From: Alkalicaulis satelles
GTDB taxonomy: Bacteria; Pseudomonadota; Alphaproteobacteria; Caulobacterales; Maricaulaceae
Reading direction: 5' to 3'
Assembly: GCF_008630495.1 (NCBI RefSeq)
Contig: NZ_VWOJ01000001.1
Span: forward strand, 1,054,001-1,118,000
Length of the DNA stretch: 64,000 nt
Below, piece after piece: positions 1 through 9,722 of this stretch (positions within the stretch are counted from its first letter, which is position 1; each line of letters starts with the position of its first letter). The translations under genes and the position numbers were made by a program. Under the pieces are notes generated by a model. That model saw nothing but the letters and a program-made list of their open reading frames with translations. It ran no database searches and had not been told where the DNA came from.

Positions 1-25
1 GCCGGTCATCGCAAGGGAGGCGGGC

Positions 26-820
26 ATGGTGATCGTTGGAAAAGTGCGCCGTGACGCGCCCTGGTCATGGCTCAAGGACGGGCTGGCCGACCTGGCCGCA
101 GAGCCTGGCATTTCGCTGGGCTATGGCGCGGTGTTCACCCTTGTGGGCGCCGCCATCACTCTGGGCCTTGTGGCCGCCGGGCTGGGCGGGCTGGCGCCGG
201 TCTTCCTGGCCGGTTTCGCCCTGGTCGCGCCCGCCTTCGCCATCGGCGTCTACCGCATCAGCCAGGTGCGCGACGAGGGCGGAACCCCGCGCCTGTTTGA
301 CTTCTGGTCCATGCCCGTCGGGCGGGTGACCCAGCTGGCGCTGCTCAGCGTGCTCTTGCTGGTGTTCTTCCTGGCCTGGGCGCGGCTGGCGCAATTTCTG
401 TTCGCCATGTTCGCCTATGGCAGTGATCTGACCCTGTCCAGCGTCCTGCCCTTCCTGTTCTCCATGCCGGGGCTGGGACTGATCATTGTGGGCACGCTGA
501 TTGGCGGGGCGCTGGCGCTGGCCGCCTTCACCGTGTCGGCGATCGCCTTTCCCATGCTGGTCGATCAGGATGTGGACGCCTTCACCGCCATCGCCGCCAG
601 CATCAAGGCGGTCAAGAACCAGCCCGGCGTCATGCTCACCTGGGCCTGGCTGATCGCGCTGATCACGGCCTTGGGCATGGCCGCTTTCCTGATCGGCCTG
701 GCCTTCGCCTTCCCGCTGATCGCCCACGCCAGCTGGCGCGCCTACAAGGATTTCGCGCCGCGCCCGGCCAGTTCCGCCGACGCGCTCGCCGCTGACCGCG
801 CCTCTTCAGACGCGGTCTGA
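26..820 (+). CDS. DUF2189 integral membrane protein
   Basis: A 264-residue multi-spanning membrane protein of the DUF2189 type; its biochemical role is unknown. About five or six hydrophobic segments are visible, starting near residues 35, 55, 105, 150 and 210. The family look comes from the N-terminal DGLADLA segment, the glycine-rich first helices and the mid-protein ALAAFTVSAIAFPMLVDQ stretch followed by a KAVKNQP loop. The ATG at 26 is preceded by the strong site AAGGGAGG. The gene is convergent with ccoS and their 3' ends overlap by 15 bases. Its position next to a respiratory operon is suggestive but gives no function. Family call is fairly safe. Confidence 0.8.
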   Translation: MVIVGKVRRDAPWSWLKDGLADLAAEPGISLGYGAVFTLVGAAITLGLVAAGLGGLAPVFLAGFALVAPAFAIGVYRISQVRDEGGTPRLFDFWSMPVGRVTQLALLSVLLLVFFLAWARLAQFLFAMFAYGSDLTLSSVLPFLFSMPGLGLIIVGTLIGGALALAAFTVSAIAFPMLVDQDVDAFTAIAASIKAVKNQPGVMLTWAWLIALITALGMAAFLIGLAFAFPLIAHASWRAYKDFAPRPASSADALAADRASSDAV

Positions 821-1000
821 ATCGGCCTCGTTCGCGTCCTCGTCCTCATCGGTGATCGGCTTGTCGTCATCGATGAGGATGCGTTCGGCGACGCCTTGCA
901 TATCGTCATACTGGCCCGAGCGCATGGTCCAGAAGAAGGCCGCCAGGCCCAGTGCGCCCAGAAACAGCGCGGCGGGTATGAGCCACATCAAGGAGGTCAT
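806..1000 (-). CDS. ccoS: cbb3 oxidase assembly protein CcoS
   Basis: Small single-span inner-membrane protein (64 aa) needed for cofactor insertion during maturation of cbb3 cytochrome oxidase. The sequence has the usual CcoS plan: one N-terminal helix (about residues 5-25) followed by a short SGQYDDMQG segment and an acidic tail (DDDKPITDEDEDANEAD). It is the last gene of the minus-strand operon and its start overlaps the ccoI stop by four bases (ATGA), so the two are translationally coupled. Length and context match the family well. Confidence 0.88.
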   Translation of the reverse strand: MTSLMWLIPAALFLGALGLAAFFWTMRSGQYDDMQGVAERILIDDDKPITDEDEDANEADSDRV

Positions 1001-3192
1001 CGGCGCATCAGCCTCATGGCGTTGACCGTGACCACCACCGAGGACGCCGACATGGCCACCGCCGCCACCAGCGGCGTGACAAAACCCAGCACCGCGATGG
1101 GCACGGCGATCACATTATAGAGGATGGTCAGGGCGAAATTCTCGTCCACCCGGCGCCGGGCCGCGCGCGCCACATCCAGCGCCAGCGGGATCGAGGTCAG
1201 CCGGTCACGCTGGATCACCAGATCAGCCGCCGAGCGTGAAATATCCGCCGCCGACCCCATGGAGATGGAAGCGTAGGCGCCCGCCAGGGCCGGCGCGTCA
1301 TTGAGCCCGTCACCCACCATCAGCGTCTTCTCGCCGGCATCGGCCAGCTCTTTCAGGCGCGCGGTCTTGCCTGCCGGGGTGAGGCCTGAACGCCAGTGCG
1401 TCACGCCCAGCGCCCGGGCTATGGCGGCCACCGGCTCTTCCCGGTCGCCGGAGAGCAGCTCCGGCTCCAGCCCGCGCGCACGCAGCGCCGCGATCATCTC
1501 GGCGGCGTCAGCGCGCAGCTGGTCGGCGAAAACAAAGCGCACCGGCGGCGCATCTCCGTCCACCAGCCAGGCCTCCAGCTCGAACGCGCCTTCACCGGCC
1601 TCATCACCCGGGCGCTCCGGCGCGCCGGTCCAGCGCGCCGAACCAAAGCGCACGCGGCGTCCTTGAAATTCCGCCTCCACCCCGCAGCCTGGCGTTTCCA
1701 CCGCGCCGTCCGCCGCCTCGCCCGGCCCGGCGGCGTCGGCCAGCGCCAGCGACAAGGGATGGCGCGACACCCGCGCCAGCCGGGCCGCCAGCGCCAGCGT
1801 CTCCGGCGCGATGTCATCGCCATTGATCAGGCGCGGGCGGCCTTGCGTCAGCGTGCCGGTCTTGTCCAGCACCACCCGGCTCACCTGCTCCAGCCGCTCC
1901 AGCGCATCACCCGAACGCACCAGCACGCCGTCGCGGTAGAGCCGGCCGCACGCCACCACCTGAACCGCCGGCACCGCCAGCGCCAGCGCGCACGGACAGG
2001 AAATGATCAGCACCGCGATGGCGTTGATGATGGCCGGGCGCGGCTCCTGGGCGATGATGAACCAGCCGATGAGGGTCGAGAACGCGATCAGATGGACCAG
2101 CGGGACGTAAAGCTTGGCCGCCTTGTCGGCGAGCCTGACATAGGCTGAGCGCCCCTGCTCTCCGGCCTCCACCAGGCGGGTGATCTCGGCCAGCAGGGAA
2201 TCCTCGCGCGCCGCGGTGGCGCGCACGGTCAGCGCCGCGCCCAGATTGACCATGCCCGACCAGACCCGGTCGCCGGTCTTCAGCGTCACCGGGGCGGACT
2301 CGCCCGTGACCAGCGAGGCGTCCGCCTCCCCCTCGCCTGCGCTGATCTCGCCATCCACCGCGATGCGCTCGCCGGCCGAGACCAGCAGCTGGTCGCCGGG
2401 GCGGATCTCGCTGGCGGGCACGGCCTTGAGCGATCCGTCGGCCTCCACCCGGCGCGCCGCGCGCGCTTCCAGCGCCGCCAGGCGCCGGGCCGCGGCGCCC
2501 GCCCGCGCGCGCAGGCGCATGTCCAGATAGCGCCCGATCAGAAGAAAGAAGAGCAGCATCACCGCAGCGTCGAAATAGGCATCGCCATGGCCGATGGCCG
2601 TCTCATAGACCGACAGGGCGCACGCCAGCGTCACGCCCAGCGAGATGGGCACGTCCATATTCACGCGCCGGGCTTTCAGCGCGCGCAGGGCGCTCATGAA
2701 GAAGGGGCGGGCCGAATAGGCCACCGCCGGCAGGGCGATAGCGCCCGAAATCCAGTGCAGCAGGGTGCGGGTGGACTGGGCCATCTCGCCAGCGCCCGAC
2801 CAGACCGCGATGGACAGGAGCATCACATTGGCCGTGGCGAAGCCGGCCACGGCCATGGCGCGCAACAGCGCTTTTTCTTCCTGCACCGCCGCGTCCGCCG
2901 CGGTTTCGGGCAGATAGGGCCGCGCGCCATAGCCCAGCGCCTCAATGGCCCTGACGATATGCTCGGCCAGCGCGTCCGGCCCGTCAAAACTGACCGTGAG
3001 CCGCCCTGACGACAGGTTCAGCCGCGCCCGGCGCACGCCGGGCAATTCGCCCACCCCGCCTTCGATCTTGGAAATGCACGCCCCGCACCAGGCGCCTTCC
3101 ACGGCCAGATCCAGCGCACGCGCATCACCGCGCTCGCGGATGAAGGCGGCCGCTTCGCCGTCACTGAAATGAGAGGCGTCTAGCGCCGCCAC
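997..3192 (-). CDS. ccoI: Copper-translocating P1B-type ATPase CcoI/FixI
   Basis: Cation-exporting P-type ATPase (731 aa) that delivers copper for assembly of the cbb3 oxidase. Seen in order: an N-terminal heavy-metal-associated domain with WCGAC (Cys36, Cys39), membrane helices from about residue 110, the actuator TGES motif, the transmembrane metal site SCPCALA (CPC near 399-401), the phosphorylation motif DKTGT (Asp near 443) and the hinge GDGLNDAP near 625. The annotated start is a GTG that overlaps the end of ccoH by 13 bases, with a GGAG about ten bases upstream. Neighbours ccoG, ccoH and ccoS identify it as the FixI/CcoI subgroup rather than a general CopA. Confidence 0.93.
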   Translation of the reverse strand: MAALDASHFSDGEAAAFIRERGDARALDLAVEGAWCGACISKIEGGVGELPGVRRARLNLSSGRLTVSFDGPDALAEHIVRAIEALGYGARPYLPETAADAAVQEEKALLRAMAVAGFATANVMLLSIAVWSGAGEMAQSTRTLLHWISGAIALPAVAYSARPFFMSALRALKARRVNMDVPISLGVTLACALSVYETAIGHGDAYFDAAVMLLFFLLIGRYLDMRLRARAGAAARRLAALEARAARRVEADGSLKAVPASEIRPGDQLLVSAGERIAVDGEISAGEGEADASLVTGESAPVTLKTGDRVWSGMVNLGAALTVRATAAREDSLLAEITRLVEAGEQGRSAYVRLADKAAKLYVPLVHLIAFSTLIGWFIIAQEPRPAIINAIAVLIISCPCALALAVPAVQVVACGRLYRDGVLVRSGDALERLEQVSRVVLDKTGTLTQGRPRLINGDDIAPETLALAARLARVSRHPLSLALADAAGPGEAADGAVETPGCGVEAEFQGRRVRFGSARWTGAPERPGDEAGEGAFELEAWLVDGDAPPVRFVFADQLRADAAEMIAALRARGLEPELLSGDREEPVAAIARALGVTHWRSGLTPAGKTARLKELADAGEKTLMVGDGLNDAPALAGAYASISMGSAADISRSAADLVIQRDRLTSIPLALDVARAARRRVDENFALTILYNVIAVPIAVLGFVTPLVAAVAMSASSVVVTVNAMRLMRR

Positions 3193-3677
3193 AGATCACG
3201 CTCCAGCTTGAAGGGGATGGCCTCGTCGGCCGCGCGCACGCGCACCAGCCAGCGGCCGGGATCGGAGGCATCACCCTCAGCTTCATAGACCCCGTCGCGC
3301 ACTTCGATAAACGCCAGCGCCTGATCGCGCTCAGGCTCGCCCGGACGGCGCAGCTCGCCTTCCAGATCAAGCCCGCTCACCGGCGCGCCGGCTTCGTCGG
3401 CGACGCGCACCAGCACGCTCTCGCCGGTCAGATTGACCGCCGCGCTCCAGCCCAGCCCGGCCTGGGCGCGACGCGCCTCGATCACCTCGTTATAGGCCAG
3501 GCCCCGCACATAGGCGCGGGTGGCCTCCTCGCCGGGAAACGTGCTCAGCGCCGAGGTGATGAAAATGCCGTTGACCGTGAACACCACGCCGAAAAAGCTG
3601 ACCAGAACGGCCAGCACATGCCAGCCCCTGAGCCGGAACCCGCCCTCTTGCGCCCCGTTTTGTGAGCTTTCGGTCAT
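3180..3677 (-). CDS. ccoH: cbb3 oxidase accessory protein CcoH/FixH
   Basis: Membrane-anchored accessory protein (165 aa) for cbb3 oxidase biogenesis. One transmembrane segment (about residues 20-42, LAVLVSFFGVVFTVNGIFI) is followed by a periplasmic domain with the FixH signature YNEVIEARRAQAGLGW. Start overlaps the ccoG stop by four bases (ATGA) and the 3' end overlaps the GTG start of ccoI, so it sits in a tightly coupled G-H-I-S assembly cassette. The family is well established in this exact gene order. Confidence 0.9.
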   Translation of the reverse strand: MTESSQNGAQEGGFRLRGWHVLAVLVSFFGVVFTVNGIFITSALSTFPGEEATRAYVRGLAYNEVIEARRAQAGLGWSAAVNLTGESVLVRVADEAGAPVSGLDLEGELRRPGEPERDQALAFIEVRDGVYEAEGDASDPGRWLVRVRAADEAIPFKLERDLWRR

Positions 3678-5167
3678 GGCGCGGCTCCTGTGACAAAGAC
3701 ATCCTGGGTGAAGGCGGTCTCACCGGTTTGCGGATCGGTGATGGTGAACATCACCGGGATGGAATGGCGCAAGGCGGCCTCGCGCGGCAAGGTCAGAAAC
3801 ACTTGGAAGGTGCGGGTGCGGTCCGGGCCGATCTCCAGCACCAGCTCATCACGCGCGCCGAGCAACTGCACGCCCGGCTGCGGGTCGGCGCTGACCGCAA
3901 GGCTCAGATGGCGCGTCACCCGCGCCTTGTTCTGGACATTGAGCGTATAGGCGTTGCGCACCGAACCATCCGTGAGCACCACGAAATTGGGATTGCGGTC
4001 ACGGTCGGCGTGCAGGCCCAGCTCCTCACGCGACACCAGGCCGGCCAGCATGATCGCGCACACTCCCGCAATCAGGACGGCGTAGAGCACCACGCGCGGG
4101 CGCACGAAGCGCCAGCGCGCAGGCTCGCCCGCCTTGCGCCGGGCGATATTGTCGTCGGTGTCATACGCGATCAGCCCGCGCGGACGGCCCACCTTGTCCA
4201 TAATGTCGTCGCACGCATCGATGCACAGCGCGCAGCCGATACATTCCAGCTGCGGCCCCTGGCGGATATCGATGCCCATGGGGCAGGCCGCCACGCAGGC
4301 CTTGCAGTCAATGCAGTCGCCGCGCCCGTCCCAGCTCTCGCCCTTCTTGTGGCGCCCGCGCGGCTCGCCGCGGTCTGTGCGGTAGGTGACCGCCAGGGAT
4401 TCCCGGTCGGTGAGCGCGCCCTGGATACGCGGCCAGGGGCACATATAGGTGCACACCTGCTCGCGCAAGGTCCCGGCCAGGGAGTAGGTGGTGAAGGTCA
4501 ATAGCGCAAAGAAGATATAGGCGGTCAGCGCCGCCTGGCCGGTGAAGAAATCGCGCAACAGGTCAAACGCGTCGTGGAAATAGAGGATCCACGCCCCGCC
4601 AGTGGCCGCCGCGATCGCCAGCCAGACCACGTGCTTGCCGGTCTTTCGCCAGGCCTTGTTGAAACTCATCGGCGCGCGGTCGAGCAGGATGCGCTTGTTG
4701 CGGTCGCCTTCGAACAGGCGCTCCACCGCAATGAACAGATCGGTCCACACCGTCTGCGGGCAGGCGTAACCGCACCAGACCCGCCCGAACAGGGCCGTGA
4801 CCAGGAACAGGGCGAGCGCGGCCAGGATCAGGAGTCCCGTGATGTAATAGACTTCCTGGGGCCAGAGCTCGATGAAGAAGAAATAGAAGCGCGCATTGGG
4901 AAAATCGACCAGCACGGCCTGGCTTGGCCCCTCCGGCCCCCGGTCCCAGCGCACGAAGGGCAACAGGTAATAGACGCCCAGCGCCAGCACCAGGAACACC
5001 CATTTGGCCAGGCGGAAGCGGCCATGGACGAGCTTGGGATAGATTTGCTGGCGCTTCTGGTAGAGCTCACGCTGGCCAACGGCGTTGACCGCGTCCACAT
5101 CCAGGCGCGCGACTCCGTCCGCAGCGTCACCGCCGCTGGCGCCCGGCCTGTTGTGAATGAGGTTCAT
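3674..5167 (-). CDS. ccoG: cbb3 oxidase accessory ferredoxin CcoG/FixG
   Basis: Polytopic membrane protein (497 aa) with two [4Fe-4S] ferredoxin-type clusters; CcoG is reported to act in copper reduction during cbb3 assembly. Visible are an N-terminal YQKRQQIYPKLVHGRF segment, several membrane helices, a GYACPQTVWTDLF box, a YMCPWPRIQ box, and the two cluster motifs CIDCKACVAACP and CIGCALCIDACD, then a C-terminal periplasmic Ig-like domain. An in-frame GTG lies one codon earlier at 5170, but the ATG at 5167 has GGAG eight bases upstream and is preferred. It is separated from ccoP by 36 bases. Confidence 0.92.
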   Translation of the reverse strand: MNLIHNRPGASGGDAADGVARLDVDAVNAVGQRELYQKRQQIYPKLVHGRFRLAKWVFLVLALGVYYLLPFVRWDRGPEGPSQAVLVDFPNARFYFFFIELWPQEVYYITGLLILAALALFLVTALFGRVWCGYACPQTVWTDLFIAVERLFEGDRNKRILLDRAPMSFNKAWRKTGKHVVWLAIAAATGGAWILYFHDAFDLLRDFFTGQAALTAYIFFALLTFTTYSLAGTLREQVCTYMCPWPRIQGALTDRESLAVTYRTDRGEPRGRHKKGESWDGRGDCIDCKACVAACPMGIDIRQGPQLECIGCALCIDACDDIMDKVGRPRGLIAYDTDDNIARRKAGEPARWRFVRPRVVLYAVLIAGVCAIMLAGLVSREELGLHADRDRNPNFVVLTDGSVRNAYTLNVQNKARVTRHLSLAVSADPQPGVQLLGARDELVLEIGPDRTRTFQVFLTLPREAALRHSIPVMFTITDPQTGETAFTQDVFVTGAAP

Positions 5168-5203
5168 CACCCGTCTCCGATACGCCCGGAAGGGCGCGCG
5201 ACA

Positions 5204-6169
5204 CTAGCCTGCGCTGGCCGTTTCCGCCGCCATCTGCGGCGCCAGCCCGGCTTCACGCTGCTGCAGGGTCTCGCCGCCGCCCAGGAGGTAGACATAAGCG
5301 GCCAGCGCCGTGATCACCGGCTCGGGCAGGCGCTGCTCCCAGGCCGGCATGACGCCATAGGGGCCGCGATGGATGGCATGACGGATCTGCTCGCGCGAAC
5401 CGCCATACAGCCAGATATTATTGGTCAGGTTGGGCGCCCCGATGCTCTGGTCGCCGCGCCCGTCATCCATGTGACAGCTGGCGCATTCGCGCTGATAGAT
5501 CTCCGCGCCCAGCGCCAGATCGGCGTTCTCGGAAACCGTGAGCGATGACAGCGTCATCACATAATCGGTGACGGCGTTGATCTCCTCGCGGCTCAGAAGC
5601 TGGTCACGGCCAAAGGCCGGCATTTCCGAAAACCGGGTCTCGGGATGCTCCTCCCAGCGAATGCCCGCCACGATGGTGTGGCGGATATCGTCAAAGGACC
5701 CGCCCCAGATCCAGTCGTCATCGCGCAGATTGGGATAGCCGGTAAAACCCCCGCCGCCCACGCCGTGGCAGGTGGCGCAGTTATCGCCAAACGCCGAGCG
5801 GCCCGCCGCCAGGGTGAAATTGAGCAGATCGCCGTCATTGAGCACCGCCACGACGCCGCCCTCGTCCACGGTCTGCTGCAGCTGGGCGAACATGGGCCCG
5901 CGGCGCGCCTCAAGATCGGCGAGCGCCACCGCCACATTGGCGCGTTCGGAGTGATTGCGCAGCCCGCGCGTATGGCCGTCAAAGCCCGGCGGGGCCGGCA
6001 GGGCCGGCATGAAGATCATATAACCGATGGCCCACACGATGCTGGCGTAGAAACACCACAGCCACCAGCGCGGCAGCGGATTGTCCAACTCGGTGATCCC
6101 GTCCCATTCGTGACCGGTGGTCTCGACGCCGGAAATCTCGTCGACCGGGGGTTTGTCGTGCTCAGCCAT
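5204..6169 (-). CDS. ccoP: cbb3 cytochrome c oxidase subunit III, diheme CcoP
   Basis: Membrane-anchored diheme c-type cytochrome (321 aa) that passes electrons to CcoO/CcoN. Seen: an N-terminal helix (about residues 35-57) and two CxxCH haem sites, CATCH at 131-135 and CASCH at 229-233, each followed by a Met-containing C-terminal ligand region. The reading frame runs open further upstream, but the ATG at 6169 is chosen because it gives the family N-terminus (MAEHDKPPVDEISG), has AAGGAAAG upstream and overlaps the end of ccoQ by eight bases. Member of the ccoNOQP operon. Confidence 0.93.
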   Translation of the reverse strand: MAEHDKPPVDEISGVETTGHEWDGITELDNPLPRWWLWCFYASIVWAIGYMIFMPALPAPPGFDGHTRGLRNHSERANVAVALADLEARRGPMFAQLQQTVDEGGVVAVLNDGDLLNFTLAAGRSAFGDNCATCHGVGGGGFTGYPNLRDDDWIWGGSFDDIRHTIVAGIRWEEHPETRFSEMPAFGRDQLLSREEINAVTDYVMTLSSLTVSENADLALGAEIYQRECASCHMDDGRGDQSIGAPNLTNNIWLYGGSREQIRHAIHRGPYGVMPAWEQRLPEPVITALAAYVYLLGGGETLQQREAGLAPQMAAETASAG

Positions 6170-6365
6170 CACGGCTTTCCTTTTTGTCGTCCGCCCCGGG
6201 CCGGCCGGCGTCGGGACGGTCATTGTCCTCCAGCACGGAGCGGGCGGCGGCGTTGAACTTGTCGCGGTTCTTCGGCCACAGGGCGTAAACCAGCACCCCG
6301 GCGAAGAAGATCATGAAGGCCACCAGCCCCCATGACTGCGCAAAATGGGCCAGGCTCTCATACAT
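6162..6365 (-). CDS. ccoQ: cbb3 oxidase small subunit CcoQ/FixQ
   Basis: Single-span 67-residue subunit that stabilises the cbb3 oxidase complex. It shows the standard layout: a short N-terminus (MYESLAHFAQSWGL), one helix to about residue 30, the FVYALWP-like segment (here VLVYALWPKNRDKF) and a charged tail. It lies four bases after ccoO and overlaps the start of ccoP. Identity rests on both sequence pattern and position. Confidence 0.88.
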   Translation of the reverse strand: MYESLAHFAQSWGLVAFMIFFAGVLVYALWPKNRDKFNAAARSVLEDNDRPDAGRPGADDKKESRDG

Positions 6366-6369
6366 GGCG

Positions 6370-7128
6370 CTACCTCAGATTGGCGTCGGCATCGGCCTCA
6401 TAGGTGGAGAAGTCCACCAATGTGCCGAGCACCTGGAGATAGGCGATCATGGCGTCGAGCTCGGAGATCATGGCCTCATTGCCATCGAAATTGCGCACCA
6501 CCGCGCCGGGATAGCGCTCCAGGAACGCATCGTAATCGGCGGCGAACGGATCGAGCTGGGTGCGCACGTCATCGACCGCCAGGTCAATCATCTCGTCGGT
6601 ATAGGGCACGCCCAGGCGCTGCAGGGCGCGCATGCGCCCGGCGATCACGTCCAGCTCCAGCGCGGTGGTCTCCATGAAGGCGTAGGCCGGCATGATGGAG
6701 CCGGGCACCACAGAGCGCGGATCGCGCATATGGTCGCGGTGCCATTCGTCGGAATACTTGCCGCCCACCCGCGCCAGATCGGGTCCGGTGCGTTTGGAGC
6801 CCCACTGGAAGGGCCGGTCATACATGCTCTCGGCGGCCAGCGAGAAATGGCCGTAGCGCTCCACCTCGTCGCGCAGCGGGCGGATCATCTGGGAGTGGCA
6901 GGCATAGCAGCCCTCGCGGATATAGATGTCCCGCCCCATCAGCTCCAGCGGCGTGTAGGGGCGCACGCCCTCCACTTCCTCGATGGTCTCGTCGAGATAG
7001 AAGAGCGGGGCGATCTCCACGATCCCGCCGATCGAGACCACGCCGATAATACCCACGGTCAGCACCAGCGAGTTCTGCTCCATCACCCGCTTGTGCCAGG
7101 CCCAGATCGAATTGGTTTTCTTGGCCAT
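6370..7128 (-). CDS. ccoO: cbb3 cytochrome c oxidase subunit II, monoheme CcoO
   Basis: Membrane-anchored monoheme cytochrome c (252 aa) of the cbb3 oxidase. It has an N-terminal helix at about residues 18-38, a [17 protein letters not shown] segment and the haem motif CYACH at 74-78 with the downstream [16 protein letters not shown] box and the [10 protein letters not shown] Met-ligand region. The frame is open 93 bases further upstream, but that stretch overlaps the end of ccoN. The ATG at 7128 has AGGGGAAG upstream and begins with the family N-terminus. Confidence 0.94.
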   Translation of the reverse strand: MAKKTNSIWAWHKRVMEQNSLVLTVGIIGVVSIGGIVEIAPLFYLDETIEEVEGVRPYTPLELMGRDIYIREGCYACHSQMIRPLRDEVERYGHFSLAAESMYDRPFQWGSKRTGPDLARVGGKYSDEWHRDHMRDPRSVVPGSIMPAYAFMETTALELDVIAGRMRALQRLGVPYTDEMIDLAVDDVRTQLDPFAADYDAFLERYPGAVVRNFDGNEAMISELDAMIAYLQVLGTLVDFSTYEADADANLR

Positions 7129-7138
7129 ATCGCTTCCC

Positions 7139-8806
7139 CTATTGAGCAGGCTTGTGGATGGCTTGGGCGGGAGCGACATCCTCGGCGTCCGCCGCATCGC
7201 CCCGGACCGTCTTGTAGACATTCCACGCCATCAACAGTGCGCCGGCGAGGTAGAGCAGGCCGCCCAGCACCCGGATGATGTAGTAGGGATGCATCGCTTC
7301 AACGGTCTCGACGAAGGAGTATTCCAGGAAGCCCAGCTCGTTATAGGCCCGCCACATCAGGCCCTGCATGATCCCCGAAATCCACATCGCGGTGATGTAG
7401 AGCAGGATGCCCAGGGTCGCGAGCCAGAAATGCCACTCGATCAGCGCGCGCGAGAACATGGACTTGCGCTTCCACAGCCAGGGCACCAGGCAGTAGATCG
7501 CCCCGAAGGAGATGAAGCCCACCCAGCCCAGCGCGCCCGAATGCACGTGGCCGATGGTCCAGTCGGTATAGTGGGACAGCGAGTTGACCGCCCTGATGCT
7601 CATCACCGGGCCTTCAAACGTGGCCATGCCGTAAAAGGCCACCGAGACCACCAGCATGCGGATCACCGGGTCGGTGCGCAGCTTGTCCCAGGCGCCCGAC
7701 AGGGTCATCAGCCCGTTGATCATGCCGCCCCAGCTAGGCATCAGCAGCATGATCGAGAAGGTCATGCCCAGCGTCTGGGTCCATTCGGGCAGCGCGGTGT
7801 AGTGCAGGTGGTGCGGGCCGGCCCAGATATAGATGAAGATCAGCGCCCAGAAGTGCACGATGGACAGCCGGTAGGAATAGACTGGCCGCTCGGCCCGCTT
7901 GGGGATGAAATAGTACATGATCCCCAGGAAGCCGGCGGTCAGGAAGAAGCCCACGGCGTTGTGGCCGTACCACCACTGGGTCATGGCGTCCTGCACGCCG
8001 GCGAAGGCCGAATAGCTGCGCGAACCCAGCCAGTCGGCGGGCATGGCCAGATTGTTCACCACATGCAGCAGCGCGATGGTGACGATGAAGGCCAGATAGA
8101 ACCAGTTGGCCACATAGATGTGCGGCTCCTTGCGCCGCGCCAGCGTCACCAGGAAGACCAAGAGATACGCCACCCATACCAGCGTCAGCCAGATATCGGC
8201 GTACCACTCAGGCTCGGCGTATTCCTTCGACTGGGTGATGCCCAGCAGATAGCCGGTGGCCGCCACCACGATGAAGAACTGATAGCCCCAGAACACGAAC
8301 CAGGGCCACACGCCCCCGGCCAGGCGCACCCGCGAGGTGCGCTGGACCACATAGAAACTGGTGGCGATGAGCACATTGCCGCCAAAGGCGAAGATCACCG
8401 CCGAGGTATGCACCGGGCGCAGCCGTCCGAAATTGAGCTCAGGCAGCGCGTCGAACTGGAACACGGTGGGCCAGGCCAGCTGGGCCGCGATCACCACCCC
8501 CACCAGCAGGCCGACAACAGCCCAGAACATGGACGCGATGACGCCATAGCGGATGACCGCCTCGTTGTATTCGCGCTTGTCGATGACGACCCCGCCATTG
8601 GAATAGGCGCCCACGATGATCAGAAGCCCGGTCAGGAAGCCCGCCAGAATCACCCAGGCATGGGTGCGCATGGCTGCGTCTGATCCCAAGGCGGCGGCCA
8701 TCAGCGCCCAGATAGCGCCCAGGACGCAAATCGCCGTGACGATCAATCCGTTATGATCAAAGCCGGTTTTCGTCTGTCCGGTCATGTTTGCTGTGCCCGC
8801 GCCCAT
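7139..8806 (-). CDS. ccoN: cbb3 cytochrome c oxidase catalytic subunit I CcoN
   Basis: Catalytic haem-copper oxidase subunit (555 aa) that reduces oxygen to water with high affinity, used under low oxygen. Twelve or more membrane helices are apparent. Copper- and haem-ligand regions are intact: [25 protein letters not shown] and the late [13 protein letters not shown] box. The ATG at 8806 follows GAGGAGGGG by about six bases; a second ATG at 8785 is less well placed. It is the first gene of an eight-gene minus-strand operon (ccoN-O-Q-P-G-H-I-S). A control region lies upstream between it and the divergent SafE-type gene. Confidence 0.96.
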   Translation of the reverse strand: MGAGTANMTGQTKTGFDHNGLIVTAICVLGAIWALMAAALGSDAAMRTHAWVILAGFLTGLLIIVGAYSNGGVVIDKREYNEAVIRYGVIASMFWAVVGLLVGVVIAAQLAWPTVFQFDALPELNFGRLRPVHTSAVIFAFGGNVLIATSFYVVQRTSRVRLAGGVWPWFVFWGYQFFIVVAATGYLLGITQSKEYAEPEWYADIWLTLVWVAYLLVFLVTLARRKEPHIYVANWFYLAFIVTIALLHVVNNLAMPADWLGSRSYSAFAGVQDAMTQWWYGHNAVGFFLTAGFLGIMYYFIPKRAERPVYSYRLSIVHFWALIFIYIWAGPHHLHYTALPEWTQTLGMTFSIMLLMPSWGGMINGLMTLSGAWDKLRTDPVIRMLVVSVAFYGMATFEGPVMSIRAVNSLSHYTDWTIGHVHSGALGWVGFISFGAIYCLVPWLWKRKSMFSRALIEWHFWLATLGILLYITAMWISGIMQGLMWRAYNELGFLEYSFVETVEAMHPYYIIRVLGGLLYLAGALLMAWNVYKTVRGDAADAEDVAPAQAIHKPAQ

Positions 8807-8840
8807 AAGCCCCTCCTCGACGGGGAAATTAAAATCACAC

Positions 8841-8868
8841 CCCTTGTGCGGATAAAAGACCGCAAGGG
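8841..8868. promoter_or_regulatory. Interrupted inverted repeat in the ccoN leader
   Basis: CCCTTGTGCGG (8841-8851) and CCGCAAGGG (8860-8868) form an inverted repeat with one bulged base and an eight-base A-rich loop, 35 bases upstream of the ccoN start. It may be an operator or a leader hairpin. No canonical FNR/FixK box (TTGAT-N4-ATCAA) is present in 8807-9005, so the oxygen control expected for a cbb3 operon is not visible in standard form. Confidence 0.4.
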
Positions 8869-9005
8869 AAGTATGGCATTATGTCTCATCTTGCCGCCTC
8901 ATGCAGCCCGTTTAGGGTGACGCGGCCCGCGGCCCGCATCAAGGCGCGCTGCGGGCGTCCGCAAGGTGAAACAGGTTATATTCCAATGCATGAAGGCGCG
9001 CAGGC

Positions 9006-9722
9006 GTGACCCATCCCGGTCTGGACACCGGCCCGGCGCTGGCCGGACGGCTGGAGCTGGACATGCTGGCGGGCTTCATCGCCGGGCTGGGCGCCAGCGT
9101 GCATTGCCTGGCCATGTGCGGAGGGATTGCTGCGGCCATCGCCGTGCAGGGCGGCGCCGGTCACGCCATAAGGCGCCGGCTGTGGGTGCTGACCCAGGCC
9201 CAGCTGGCGCGCGTGTGCATCTATATCGCGCTGGGCGCGGCGGCGGGCGCGATCGGCTGGGGCTTTCATGAAAGCCAGCCACCCGATCTCGCCCGTGCGG
9301 CGGCGCGCTGGCTGGGCGCCCTGGCGCTGATGGCGGCGGCCTTCTCGGTGCTGGACATTCCCGTATTCGGCGGCGCGGGCGGGCGTCTGGCCGGGCGAAT
9401 CACCTCGCCCCTCACCCGGCGCCTGCATCATCTGCACAGGCTGGGGCCTCTGGGCCTGGGCCTGGCCTGGGGGCTGATCCCGTGCGCCATGGTGTATCTG
9501 GCGACCTTCTACGCCGGGCTGACCGGAAGCCCCTTGCAGGGCGCGCTGGTTATGGCCGGCTTCGGCCTGGGCACGATTCCGGCCCTGACCGTGCTGGCCG
9601 CAGGCGCCGCCTCGGTGCAGGCGATGATGCGCCGGGCGGTCTGGCGCTGGCTGGCGGCGGGGCTGCTGGGGGCGCTGGCGGTGTTCACCGCACTGGGCGT
9701 CTGGGGGCCGCACGGACCGTGA
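9006..9722 (+). CDS. SafE/TauE-type (UreH-like) membrane protein
   Basis: A 238-residue polytopic membrane protein of the sulfite-exporter TauE/SafE, DsbD-transmembrane-like group. The hallmark is GASVHCLAMCGGI near the N-terminus, with a second copy-like WGLIPCAMVY segment mid-protein; paired Cys in such positions are typical of the group. Members are often found with cco genes and are suspected of metal or redox transport for oxidase maturation. This one is divergent from ccoN. The start shown is a GTG; the ATG at 9063, with GGAG seven bases upstream and directly before the conserved segment, is an equally good alternative that would give 219 residues. Confidence 0.8.
   Translation: MTHPGLDTGPALAGRLELDMLAGFIAGLGASVHCLAMCGGIAAAIAVQGGAGHAIRRRLWVLTQAQLARVCIYIALGAAAGAIGWGFHESQPPDLARAAARWLGALALMAAAFSVLDIPVFGGAGGRLAGRITSPLTRRLHHLHRLGPLGLGLAWGLIPCAMVYLATFYAGLTGSPLQGALVMAGFGLGTIPALTVLAAGAASVQAMMRRAVWRWLAAGLLGALAVFTALGVWGPHGP

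Noticed and set aside
3662-4504. A 280-codon plus-strand open frame
   Set aside because: It lies entirely across ccoG, whose ferredoxin motifs fix the true frame; antisense frames of this kind are common at this GC content.
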